Shown here piece after piece: positions 1 to 4,949 of a stretch of DNA of 6,171 bases. Position numbers and translations under genes: made by a program. Origin of the DNA: Tenericutes bacterium ADurb.BinA155. GTDB taxonomy: Bacteria; Bacillota_I; Bacilli_A; RFN20; CAG-826. Below the pieces are notes generated by a model. It did no database searches. It was given only the letters and a program-made list of their open reading frames with translations, and was not told where the DNA came from. Position 1 is the first letter of the stretch; every line of letters starts with the position of its first letter. Location of the stretch: assembly GCA_002068375.1 (NCBI GenBank), contig MVZL01000075.1, forward strand, positions 1 through 6,171, written 5' to 3'.

Positions 1-264
1 AGCGATTCCGCAAGAGACCACTAAGCCGACCCGAACCGCATCGGAAGCCTCAATCTCGCTATTGCGAAGATTGATGAGGCCAAGGACCGCGGACATCGCT
101 AAGGGAAGTAAGAGCAAAGCAAACGGCATGGCTTTGCTATAGATTTCGCTCTTTTTGGTGACCTTATAGAGCAAGGCCAAGATTAAGCCCATCGCTAAAG
201 CGACCAAGCAGATGATCAAAAACGCAAACCATCCGGTGAAGAGACTATAGAAGCTGTTGAACAT
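1..264 (-). CDS. DUF4956-like membrane protein, N-terminal part (runs off left edge)
   Basis: This is the first 88 codons of a minus-strand gene whose 3' part lies beyond the left edge. It starts MFNSFYSLFTGWFAFLIICL and has two hydrophobic stretches before the edge (about residues 10-33 and 46-65), split by a short basic loop (KVTKKSE). A third hydrophobic segment begins near residue 78. The pattern of a FTGWF-type N-terminus, a glycine/leucine-rich first helix, a basic loop and a LLLP-start second helix resembles the DUF4956 family as I remember it. In that family an RFRS-type motif would come just beyond the point where this sequence ends. The start is fixed by a GGGAGG ribosome binding site 8 nt upstream. 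The gene lies 73 bp after the VanZ-like gene on the same strand. Members of this family often sit beside VTC-type polyphosphate polymerase genes, but that region is outside the window. The molecular function is unknown. Confidence 0.6.
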   Translation of the reverse strand, partial: MFNSFYSLFTGWFAFLIICLVALAMGLILALLYKVTKKSEIYSKAMPFALLLLPLAMSAVLGLINLRNSEIEASDAVRVGLVVSCGIA

Positions 265-272
265 AAAAGGTT

Positions 273-278
273 CCTCCC
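273..278 (-). promoter_or_regulatory. Ribosome binding site of the DUF4956-like gene
   Basis: GGGAGG on the minus strand, 8 nt before the ATG at 264. It decides the start of the partial gene and shows that this gene uses ordinary Shine-Dalgarno initiation, unlike its upstream neighbour. A weak -10-like TATAGG lies further upstream at 299-304. Confidence 0.75.
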
Positions 279-313
279 ATAAATCGAAGCCCGACTATCC
301 TATAAAGAGAGGA

Positions 314-339
314 AAGTTCCCTTTTTATTGGGGAAACTT
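314..339 (-). terminator. Weak hairpin at the end of the VanZ-like gene
   Basis: An interrupted stem (AAGTT/AACTT outer pairs, one bulged A, then CCC/GGG) around an 8-nt AT-rich loop overlaps the VanZ-like stop codon. On the minus strand it is followed by a pyrimidine-rich stretch (TCCTCTCTTTATAGG), not a clean T-run. It could be an inefficient terminator or attenuator between the VanZ-like and DUF4956-like genes, or chance pairing. Confidence 0.25.
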
Positions 340-790
340 AAATTCTTTTTTTCGGATGTTCTTTTCGGTAAACGATCTTGAAAAGAAGAATCGACCAAAA
401 TCCCGTGAAATCGAGGAAGACGTCATGAAGGGTTGGGGAACGCCCCGCCGCGAAAATCTGGATGATTTCCCCTAGAGAAGCTAGCACGATCGAATAGGCC
501 AAAAGAATCCAAAAGGAACCGATGCCAAGTTTCGGGAAACTCGCTAAGAAAAGCGAGGCGAATAAGCCCGTCAGCATAAAGAGGCAAAAGTGGCCAAGGA
601 GCTTCGCCCCGACCCCGACGATGCTCGTCTGCTCCTGCGCGCTCAAATTGCCCGCGAAAAAGGTTTGGTTGATCCAGGTGATGATCACGCCGCCTTCTTC
701 ATCATGCTCCGCCCCGGTCCGGGTCGAAGAAAAAATAATGAGTCCGGTCCCGATCAGCATGAGAGCAAAATAAATCCAGCGCTTCGCCAT
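338..790 (-). CDS. VanZ-like family membrane protein
   Basis: A 150-residue small membrane protein of the VanZ-like family. VanZ itself lowers teicoplanin susceptibility, but most chromosomal members have no defined role. Visible family features are an N-terminal helix (about 5-22) ending in a FSST motif where the family usually has FSSQ, a K63/H67 pair in AKLLGHF, three further hydrophobic helices, and the signature GEIIQIF..GRS....DV..D..G at residues 107-130 (E108, Q111, R117, D123, D127, G130). The C-terminus is lysine/arginine-rich and probably cytoplasmic. The acidic segment at about residues 28-32 (EHDEE) lies in the first extracellular loop. The gene follows the PBECR3-like gene by 27 nt on the same strand. 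There is no ribosome binding site before the ATG. Instead a perfect TATAAT ends 8 nt upstream, so the message may be leaderless. Confidence 0.85.
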   Translation of the reverse strand: MAKRWIYFALMLIGTGLIIFSSTRTGAEHDEEGGVIITWINQTFFAGNLSAQEQTSIVGVGAKLLGHFCLFMLTGLFASLFLASFPKLGIGSFWILLAYSIVLASLGEIIQIFAAGRSPTLHDVFLDFTGFWSILLFKIVYRKEHPKKRI

Positions 791-798
791 ATGGGGTC

Positions 799-804
799 AT
801 TATA
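799..804 (-). promoter_or_regulatory. TATAAT -10 box directly before the VanZ-like start
   Basis: A perfect TATAAT on the minus strand is separated from the ATG at 790 by only GACCCCAT. With the usual -10 to +1 spacing, transcription would begin at the A two bases before the ATG. No recognisable -35 box or extended -10 TG is present at 16-18 nt spacing, and that upstream stretch overlaps the end of the PBECR3-like gene. The intervening bases cannot act as a Shine-Dalgarno sequence. Confidence 0.55.
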
Positions 805-817
805 AGCCCCCAGGGCC

Positions 818-1216
818 TTAGGATTCTATCGGACGGACGAAGAGTTTGGCCGCGTTAAGGGTTTTCGTGAGTTCTTCCCCTAAGCAGAAGAGTTTGGAAA
901 ACCGCCACCGCTTCGGCTCGCCTTCATGGAGGATTTCGACCGCGACTTTGGTGAAGAGGCCGCCTTTGATGTACTCTTTCAAATAGAGGATGGTGTCGTT
1001 GCTTTCTTCGTAACGAACATAATCAGGTTGCTTCAAAATCCCCGTGATTTCATCGATGGTTTTCAGATAATCGTTCGGACGGGCCGAAGCGAGATGATTG
1101 AGGTCCCTTTCCTCGAGATAAACCGAGACGTCGCTGGTTAAACTTAGCCCTAACGCCCGTTCGACTTTCGAATTGATGCGGCCGATTTTAATCGGGCCGC
1201 TAAAAGATGGATCCAT
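818..1216 (-). CDS. PBECR3-like protein, predicted BECR-fold (barnase/EndoU/ColicinE5-D/RelE) nuclease
   Basis: A 132-residue soluble protein with no signal peptide or membrane helix. The order KIGRI (10-14), a leucine-rich KVERALGLSL segment, VYLEERDLNHL (32-42), RPNDY (46-50), a helix with ILKQPDYV (60-67), YLKEY (78-82), KVAVEI (90-95) and WRFSKLF (104-110) matches my memory of PBECR3-type proteins. These belong to the BECR group of predicted RNases, found in phage polyvalent proteins and as short stand-alone genes in Firmicutes. The family usually has an H..xHP pattern in the helix where this protein keeps H41 but reads ARP, so activity may be altered. I chose the ATG at 1216 because GGTGGAGG lies 6 nt upstream; the open frame extends to a TTG at 1264, but no ribosome binding site supports that start. 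The gene is divergent from the trmH-family gene and just upstream of the VanZ-like gene. No antitoxin-like partner is visible. The assignment is from memory of the family pattern, without a search. Confidence 0.5.
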   Translation of the reverse strand: MDPSFSGPIKIGRINSKVERALGLSLTSDVSVYLEERDLNHLASARPNDYLKTIDEITGILKQPDYVRYEESNDTILYLKEYIKGGLFTKVAVEILHEGEPKRWRFSKLFCLGEELTKTLNAAKLFVRPIES

Positions 1217-1222
1217 AAGATA

Positions 1223-1227
1223 CCTCC
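1223..1227 (-). promoter_or_regulatory. Ribosome binding site of the PBECR3-like gene
   Basis: GGAGG (within GGTGGAGG) on the minus strand, 6 nt before the ATG at 1216. It decides this start over the longer TTG start at 1264. A -10-like TATTAA lies at 1233-1238, which would give a leader of only about 10 nt. A second candidate, TATTAT at 1274-1279, would give a leader of about 50 nt. Confidence 0.75.
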
Positions 1228-1249
1228 ACCTTTTAATAGCCTTCAATTC

Positions 1250-1278
1250 TTCAAAAAGGGCCAAGAAAATACGATAAT
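1250..1278 (+). promoter_or_regulatory. Candidate promoter of the trmH-family gene
   Basis: TTCAAA (1250-1255) and GATAAT (1273-1278) are spaced by 17 nt. The -10 is 5/6 and the -35 is 4/6 to consensus. The -10 ends only 10 nt before the ATG at 1289, so initiation at normal spacing would leave a 3-4 nt leader and put the AGGAG at 1279-1283 upstream of the message. Either this is another near-leaderless start, or the true promoter is elsewhere. Confidence 0.35.
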
Positions 1279-1283
1279 AGGAG
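1279..1283 (+). promoter_or_regulatory. Ribosome binding site of the trmH-family gene
   Basis: AGGAG, 5 nt before the ATG at 1289. It supports that start if transcription begins upstream of it. It directly abuts the GATAAT -10 candidate, so it cannot be in the message if that -10 is used at normal spacing. Confidence 0.55.
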
Positions 1284-1288
1284 TCGTT

Positions 1289-1996
1289 ATGTTCAAATAC
1301 AAAAAAGAAGAGGACGTTTCCTACACCTTAGGCACCACCCTCAGCATCGAACTCTTAAAACGGAAAAAAGAAGCGGCCTCCCGCCTCTATATTTCGCCAA
1401 AGCAGCTCCATGACGAAACCTATGAAAAGCTTTTAGCCTTAGCTAAAGACGCCGGGGTCCCGGTGATTGAGAATAACGACCGGATCTTTAAAGACCTGAG
1501 CGACAAAGATAACGTGATGGCGATCGTGGAGTTTAAGAAGTACTCCGTTCCGCTTGAGCCTAACGCGAACCATGTGGTCCTCGTGAATCCCAGCAACATG
1601 GGAAACCTTGGCACGATCATTCGGGCGATGGCCGGGTTCTCTTTATTAAACCTTGCGATCGTTAAACCCGCCTGCGATATCTTTGATCCCAAAGTCATCC
1701 GGGCTTCGATGGGGGCCTTATTCGATATCCATTTCGAACTCTTCGATTCCTTTAGCGATTACCAAAAGGCGTACCCCGTGCATCATTTTTACCCCTTTAT
1801 GCTCCAAGCCACCACTCCGCTAAAAAACGTGAAAAAAGAAGAACCCTTCGCCCTGATTTTCGGTAACGAAGCCACCGGCCTTGACCGTTCTTATCTCCAA
1901 CTAGGGACTCCGCTCATCATCCCGCATAGCGACCTCATCGATTCGCTCAATCTCGATAACGCCGTGTCGATTGGCCTTTACGAATTCACTAAATAA
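1289..1996 (+). CDS. TrmH/SpoU-family RNA 2'-O-methyltransferase
   Basis: A 235-residue cytoplasmic SPOUT-class enzyme that transfers methyl from S-adenosylmethionine to a ribose 2'-OH in tRNA or rRNA. Residues about 10-85 form an L30e-like substrate-binding domain (YTLGTTLSIELLKRKK...). The knotted catalytic domain follows from about 95. Its three motifs are all present: NPSNMGNLGTIIRA (100-113, with N100 and R112), LIFGNEATGLD (189-199, with N193 and E194) and IPHS...DSLNLDNAVSIGLYE (211-232, with S219 and N221). The length fits a stand-alone TrmH-family protein, slightly shorter than typical RlmB. The sequence does not identify the target nucleotide, so I give no gene symbol. It is transcribed alone, divergent from the PBECR3-like gene, and is followed by a probable intrinsic terminator. 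Confidence 0.88.
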   Translation: MFKYKKEEDVSYTLGTTLSIELLKRKKEAASRLYISPKQLHDETYEKLLALAKDAGVPVIENNDRIFKDLSDKDNVMAIVEFKKYSVPLEPNANHVVLVNPSNMGNLGTIIRAMAGFSLLNLAIVKPACDIFDPKVIRASMGALFDIHFELFDSFSDYQKAYPVHHFYPFMLQATTPLKNVKKEEPFALIFGNEATGLDRSYLQLGTPLIIPHSDLIDSLNLDNAVSIGLYEFTK

Positions 1997-2008
1997 AACC
2001 CTTGGTAT

Positions 2009-2046
2009 CGGGCCTTTGATAAAGACGGGTCCGTTTTCGTTGTTTT
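2009..2046 (+). terminator. Probable intrinsic terminator after the trmH-family gene
   Basis: CGGGCC (2009-2014) pairs with GGTCCG (2028-2033) over six positions, including one G-U pair. TTT/AAA can pair inside the loop, leaving a 4-nt bulge. The 3' arm is followed directly by TTTTCGTTGTTTT. The hairpin starts 12 nt after the trmH-family stop codon and precedes the MATE promoter candidate. Confidence 0.5.
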
Positions 2047-2067
2047 CCTAAAGGAAAAGTCTACAAT
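2040..2067 (+). promoter_or_regulatory. Candidate promoter of the MATE gene
   Basis: TTGTTT (2040-2045), a 16-nt spacer and TACAAT (2062-2067). The predicted start near 2074 leaves a leader of about 36 nt that contains the GGAG ribosome binding site. The -35 is weak and overlaps the T-rich tail of the preceding terminator. Confidence 0.4.
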
Positions 2068-2100
2068 GACCTCGCGCTCGTAAGAGTGAGAATCGCGATC

Positions 2101-2104
2101 GGAG
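2101..2104 (+). promoter_or_regulatory. Ribosome binding site of the MATE gene
   Basis: GGAG, 5 nt before the ATG at 2110. It selects that start over the upstream in-frame GTG at 2086, which has no ribosome binding site, and over the ATG at 2128, which has GGAG immediately adjacent and too close. Confidence 0.65.
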
Positions 2105-2109
2105 CTTTT

Positions 2110-3609
2110 ATGGAAGCTAAGTCGGAGATGGATTTAACCAAAGGGAATCTTTTCTGGAAGATTCCTCTTTTTGCTTTGCCGATGGCCTTCACCTCGATTC
2201 TTCAGCTTCTTTATACCTCGGTCGACCTCTATTCCGTCAACAAATGGGGCGGCGGAGGTTCTTCAATGTCCGCGGTCGGCTCGAACGGGGCCCTCATCAA
2301 CTTGCTCGTCACGGTCTTCGTGAGCCTTTCTTTAGGCGCGAACGTCGCGATTGGAAACGCCAAAGGCGCCGGCCACCGCGAGCACGCCCAAAAAGTCCTT
2401 CATACGTCGCTTCTCGTCGCGGTCATCACCGGGATTCTCGTCGGGATCTTCGGAGCGATTTTCTCCCGTTACTTCCTCCAATGGATGGGCACAAACGATT
2501 CGATCATCGAAAACGCCACCGCTTATCTTCAAATCTACTTCATCGGTCTCCCCTTCCTCATGGTCTACAACTATTGCGCCCAGATCATGCGGGCTTTAGG
2601 CGACTCGAGGCGTCCGCTTTATATTTTGATTATCTCCGGCCTCATCAACGTTCTGTTTGACTTCATCTTCGTCTACTATTGCCGCTGGGATGTCCGCGGC
2701 GTCGCATGGGCGACCGTCCTTTGCGAAGCGGTATCCGCCATTCTTTCTTGGATGGTGCTTGCCCTAAATAAGAAAGGCTACATCCAGTTCCATTGGAAAG
2801 AATTCCGTTTCGACCGCGAATCCTTCTTCGAAATCATCAAAATCGGTTTGCCCGCCGGCTTCCAAGGCTTAGCCTTCTCGATTCCGAACGTCCTCATTCA
2901 GTCTTCGCTGTATTCGATCTCAAGCGAAACGATCAATAACGTCGTGATTGATAATAACAACATCGTGGCGGGCTCTTCGGCCTCAGGCAACATCGAAGGC
3001 TACATCTATGCGATGATCGATGCGGTCGCTTCCGCTTGCGTCGCTTTTGTCTCCCAAAACTATGGGGCTCATAACCGGAGTCACATCCGCAAAGTCTTCT
3101 GGTATTGTCAGATTTGGATGATGATTTTCTGGGTGATCACTGCTGGGGCCGCGATCGGCTTTGGTAAACCGCTTCTTTCGATCTTCATCCGCGATGACCC
3201 CCAGAAAGGGATTTACCAAGAGCAAGCGATTCCCGCCGGCTATGAACGTTTACTGGTCTTAGCGATCTCTTATTTCCTCGATGGGATTATGGACGTCTGC
3301 TCGGGTTATCTTCGGGGGATGCGTTATAGCACTCCGCCGGCGATCATCACCTTATGCGGCTGCACCATTTCCCGGATCATCTTCTTAACGTGGTTCTTCC
3401 CCTCGGCCTATTTTGGGGGCTTCTTCCACACCGTCGCCTGGCTTTACGCCGTCTTCCCGATCTCGTGGATCTTGACCGACTTAGCTTATCTCGTCGCGAT
3501 TCTTATCATCACGCCCCGCGCCTTTGCGAAAATCAACGACCCTCATGTCGTTTCCGAAGCGGTCGCGATCGATTCGCGCGATCCCAATTCTCACGGTGGC
3601 GAATCTTGA
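2110..3609 (+). CDS. MATE-family multidrug/cation exporter
   Basis: A 499-residue inner-membrane antiporter of the MATE family, which exports organic cations or metabolites using Na+ or H+ gradients. About twelve hydrophobic helices form two lobes. The N-lobe begins DLTKGNLFWKIPLFALPMAF (8-27) and contains the family-typical QLLYTSVDLYSV (32-43), VGSNGALINLL (56-66) and MRALGDSRRPLYILIISGLI (160-179). The C-lobe starts with IIKIGLPAGFQGLAFSIPN (242-260), then GNIEGYIYAMIDA (293-305), FVSQNYGA (313-320) and GYLRGMRYSTPPAIIT (399-414). Length is slightly above the usual 440-460, partly from a polar asparagine-rich insert at about 272-285 and a hydrophilic 30-residue tail. Substrate cannot be read from the sequence. 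It ends in tandem TGATGA. It appears monocistronic, between its own promoter candidate and a strong terminator. Confidence 0.9.
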   Translation: MEAKSEMDLTKGNLFWKIPLFALPMAFTSILQLLYTSVDLYSVNKWGGGGSSMSAVGSNGALINLLVTVFVSLSLGANVAIGNAKGAGHREHAQKVLHTSLLVAVITGILVGIFGAIFSRYFLQWMGTNDSIIENATAYLQIYFIGLPFLMVYNYCAQIMRALGDSRRPLYILIISGLINVLFDFIFVYYCRWDVRGVAWATVLCEAVSAILSWMVLALNKKGYIQFHWKEFRFDRESFFEIIKIGLPAGFQGLAFSIPNVLIQSSLYSISSETINNVVIDNNNIVAGSSASGNIEGYIYAMIDAVASACVAFVSQNYGAHNRSHIRKVFWYCQIWMMIFWVITAGAAIGFGKPLLSIFIRDDPQKGIYQEQAIPAGYERLLVLAISYFLDGIMDVCSGYLRGMRYSTPPAIITLCGCTISRIIFLTWFFPSAYFGGFFHTVAWLYAVFPISWILTDLAYLVAILIITPRAFAKINDPHVVSEAVAIDSRDPNSHGGES

Positions 3610-3611
3610 TG

Positions 3612-3650
3612 AAAAAAGCCTAGCACTTGCCGCTAGGCTCATTTTCTTTT
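3612..3650. terminator. Bidirectional intrinsic terminator between MATE and glutathione peroxidase genes
   Basis: A perfect 8-bp stem, AGCCTAGC (3617-3624) and GCTAGGCT (3632-3639), encloses a 7-nt loop. On the plus strand it is followed by ATTTTCTTTT. On the minus strand it is followed by TTTTTT (the A-run at 3612-3617). It can therefore end transcription of MATE from the left and of the peroxidase gene from the right. Its right T-tract overlaps the peroxidase stop codon. Confidence 0.9.
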
Positions 3651-4122
3651 AGAGGAGCTTTTCGATTTCCGGAGCGATCTCTTCGGGGGTGACCGGCGGA
3701 GCGAAACGCCCCACCACTTCGCCATTACGATTTAAGAGGAACTTCGTGAAGTTCCAAGGGATCCGTCCCCCGAACTTACTCGCTTTCTTATCGGTCAATT
3801 CCTGATACAGGGGGTCGGCCTTTTTGCCATTGACCTCGATCTTTCCGAATTGAGGGAAGCTCGTTTTATAGCGGAGGGTGCAGAAATCGTGAATCTCTTC
3901 GTTTTCCCCCGGAGCCTGATGGAAGAATTGGTTGCAGGGGAAATCGAGGATCACGAAGCCTTTGGCTTTGTACTTCTGATAGAGTTCCTCTAAGCCCTTA
4001 TATTGCGGGGTGAAGCCACACTTGGTCGCGGTGTTCACAATGAGGACGACTTGGCCTTGGTATTGAGCCAAATCGATGGGTTCGCCTTTAAGACCTTTTA
4101 CTTGATGCTGGAGTAGGGACAT
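3649..4122 (-). CDS. Glutathione peroxidase (thioredoxin-dependent type)
   Basis: A 157-residue cytoplasmic peroxidase that reduces hydrogen peroxide and organic hydroperoxides. The family's catalytic tetrad is visible: C35 in NTATKCGFTPQY, Q65 in FPCNQF, and W123-N124 in IPWNFTKFLL. The active residue is cysteine, not selenocysteine (TGC-type codon in frame). C81 in DFCTLRYKTSFP matches the resolving cysteine of yeast Gpx3-type enzymes, which suggests recycling by thioredoxin, not glutathione; this is inferred from position. The oligomerisation loop of mammalian tetrameric GPx is absent, as is usual in bacteria. The start is supported by GGAGG 8 nt upstream. It is the last gene of the minus-strand cluster, 62 bp after the PD-(D/E)xK gene, and ends in a strong terminator. 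Confidence 0.93.
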   Translation of the reverse strand: MSLLQHQVKGLKGEPIDLAQYQGQVVLIVNTATKCGFTPQYKGLEELYQKYKAKGFVILDFPCNQFFHQAPGENEEIHDFCTLRYKTSFPQFGKIEVNGKKADPLYQELTDKKASKFGGRIPWNFTKFLLNRNGEVVGRFAPPVTPEEIAPEIEKLL

Positions 4123-4130
4123 GATGTTGT

Positions 4131-4135
4131 CCTCC
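4131..4135 (-). promoter_or_regulatory. Ribosome binding site of the glutathione peroxidase gene
   Basis: GGAGG (within AAAGGAGG) on the minus strand, 8 nt before the ATG at 4122. It is the strongest Shine-Dalgarno sequence in the window and fixes the start. Confidence 0.85.
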
Positions 4136-4148
4136 TTTGCTCTTTAAC

Positions 4149-4154
4149 TTTATA
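4149..4154 (-). promoter_or_regulatory. Candidate -10 box of the glutathione peroxidase gene
   Basis: TATAAA on the minus strand. Normal spacing would place +1 at a G near 4142, giving a leader of about 20 nt that includes the full GGAGG. I see no -35 box at 16-18 nt spacing. If real, the peroxidase can be expressed independently of the upstream gene, whose stop is 62 bp away. Confidence 0.35.
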
Positions 4155-4184
4155 GGCGTCGAAGAAAAAGATGAAGCGATATGC

Positions 4185-4937
4185 TTAGAAGCGTTTAAAG
4201 GGAAGAGGCTCCGGGACTTTGACGGCGTTGAGGAGATAAGGCGAATCGTGGCAGTACCGGTCGCTGCATTCCGGGTCGAGGAGAACCAAAGCGGAAACCA
4301 GGCGTTTGATCTCGTGGGGCTTCCGTTTCTTAAACTCCGCGCATAAGGCCTCAAGTGCGGCGTTATTGAAACCTCCTAGCGTCTCATAGCTCCGATAGAA
4401 GCTTGCGACGATCGCCGGGTCTTCTTGCTCGGGCAAGGAGAGATAATCGGAAACGCTATAGCCTTCGGAATCGAAGAAACCGCAAAGAAAGCCATTCTTT
4501 TGGCAATAGGAATAGAGATAGGAGAACTTCGCGATGTTCTCGTCTTGGCACATCCCCAGGATCGATTTGATCTCCACGAAGGCGATCTGGTGTTCGTAGG
4601 TGTAGAGAATAAAGTCGGGATAATACGGGGCGGGGTTATGGGCCCAAGGCTTGATGTAGGGAATCGCTTTCGTTTGGCCTCGGATCCGAAGCGCGAACCC
4701 CGTGGAGGTGATTTGGGCCAAAAAGGCCGTCTCCGCAAGATCATTTAAAACAAGATGAAAGCCATGGTCAACTTCATAAACGAGGGAACCGGTGGGCTTA
4801 CCTTGCCCGCCAGCAATCGCTTCGAACTCTTCGGGGGTGAATGTTTTCGCGGCTTCTCTTCCCCATAAGGATAAAGAAAGCAACCGGGCCTTTTGGAGAT
4901 TAACCGTGGAGGCAGGCAAATACTTTTTCATCCTCAT
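4185..4937 (-). CDS. Stand-alone PD-(D/E)xK nuclease-fold protein of unknown target
   Basis: A protein of up to 250 residues with no signal peptide or membrane helix. The central segment YYPDFI....FVEIKS has P107-D108 and, 14 residues later, E122-I-K124. That is the PD-(D/E)xK arrangement of restriction-endonuclease-like folds (metal-dependent DNA cleavage; TnsA, Mrr and many repair or restriction nucleases). An upstream helix with E69 could supply the acidic residue common before the first core strand. A following helix (132-148) and the hydrophobic strand GFLCGFF (149-155) continue the core. The C-terminal 90 residues are helical and hold C224/C229/H230. There is no helicase, methylase or recognition domain in the gene and no such gene nearby. 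The start is uncertain: ATGs at 4937 and 4931 are both in frame, and neither has a usable ribosome binding site. TATACT ends 7 nt before the second. I cannot name a family or substrate. Confidence 0.6.
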   Translation of the reverse strand: MRMKKYLPASTVNLQKARLLSLSLWGREAAKTFTPEEFEAIAGGQGKPTGSLVYEVDHGFHLVLNDLAETAFLAQITSTGFALRIRGQTKAIPYIKPWAHNPAPYYPDFILYTYEHQIAFVEIKSILGMCQDENIAKFSYLYSYCQKNGFLCGFFDSEGYSVSDYLSLPEQEDPAIVASFYRSYETLGGFNNAALEALCAEFKKRKPHEIKRLVSALVLLDPECSDRYCHDSPYLLNAVKVPEPLPFKRF

Positions 4938-4938
4938 T

Positions 4939-4944
4939 AGTATA
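4939..4944 (-). promoter_or_regulatory. TATACT -10 box directly before the PD-(D/E)xK gene
   Basis: TATACT (5/6 to consensus) on the minus strand lies 1 nt before the ATG at 4937 and 7 nt before the in-frame ATG at 4931. Normal spacing puts +1 at the G at 4932, so only the second ATG would be in the message, essentially at its 5' end. No -35 match is seen; that region lies in the end of the EamA gene. Confidence 0.4.
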
Positions 4945-4949
4945 AAGGT

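Noticed and set aside
257..475. Plus-strand 72-codon open frame beginning MNIKGSSHKSK
   Set aside because: It overlaps the VanZ-like gene antisense, has low-complexity polar composition, no ribosome binding site and no family resemblance.
522..805. Two plus-strand open frames antisense to the VanZ-like gene
   Set aside because: They are shadows of a gene with clear VanZ motifs on the other strand, and their products look random and basic.
805..817. GCCC/GGGC pairing between the PBECR3-like and VanZ-like genes as a terminator
   Set aside because: The stem is only 4 bp with a 3-nt loop and runs straight into the TATAAT box without a T-run.
2244..2660. 138-codon arginine-rich frame inside the MATE gene
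   Set aside because: Its extreme arginine/proline content is typical of an out-of-frame reading of a GC-rich-codon gene; the MATE frame is well conserved.
3607..3612. TGATGA at the end of the MATE gene as possible UGA-Trp (code 4) read-through
   Set aside because: No gene in the window contains an internal TGA and tryptophan is always TGG, so TGA is a stop here.
4376..4748. Open frames of 122 codons (minus) and 107 codons (plus) inside the PD-(D/E)xK gene
   Set aside because: Both overlap the frame carrying the PDF...EIK motif and have no start signals or recognisable domains.
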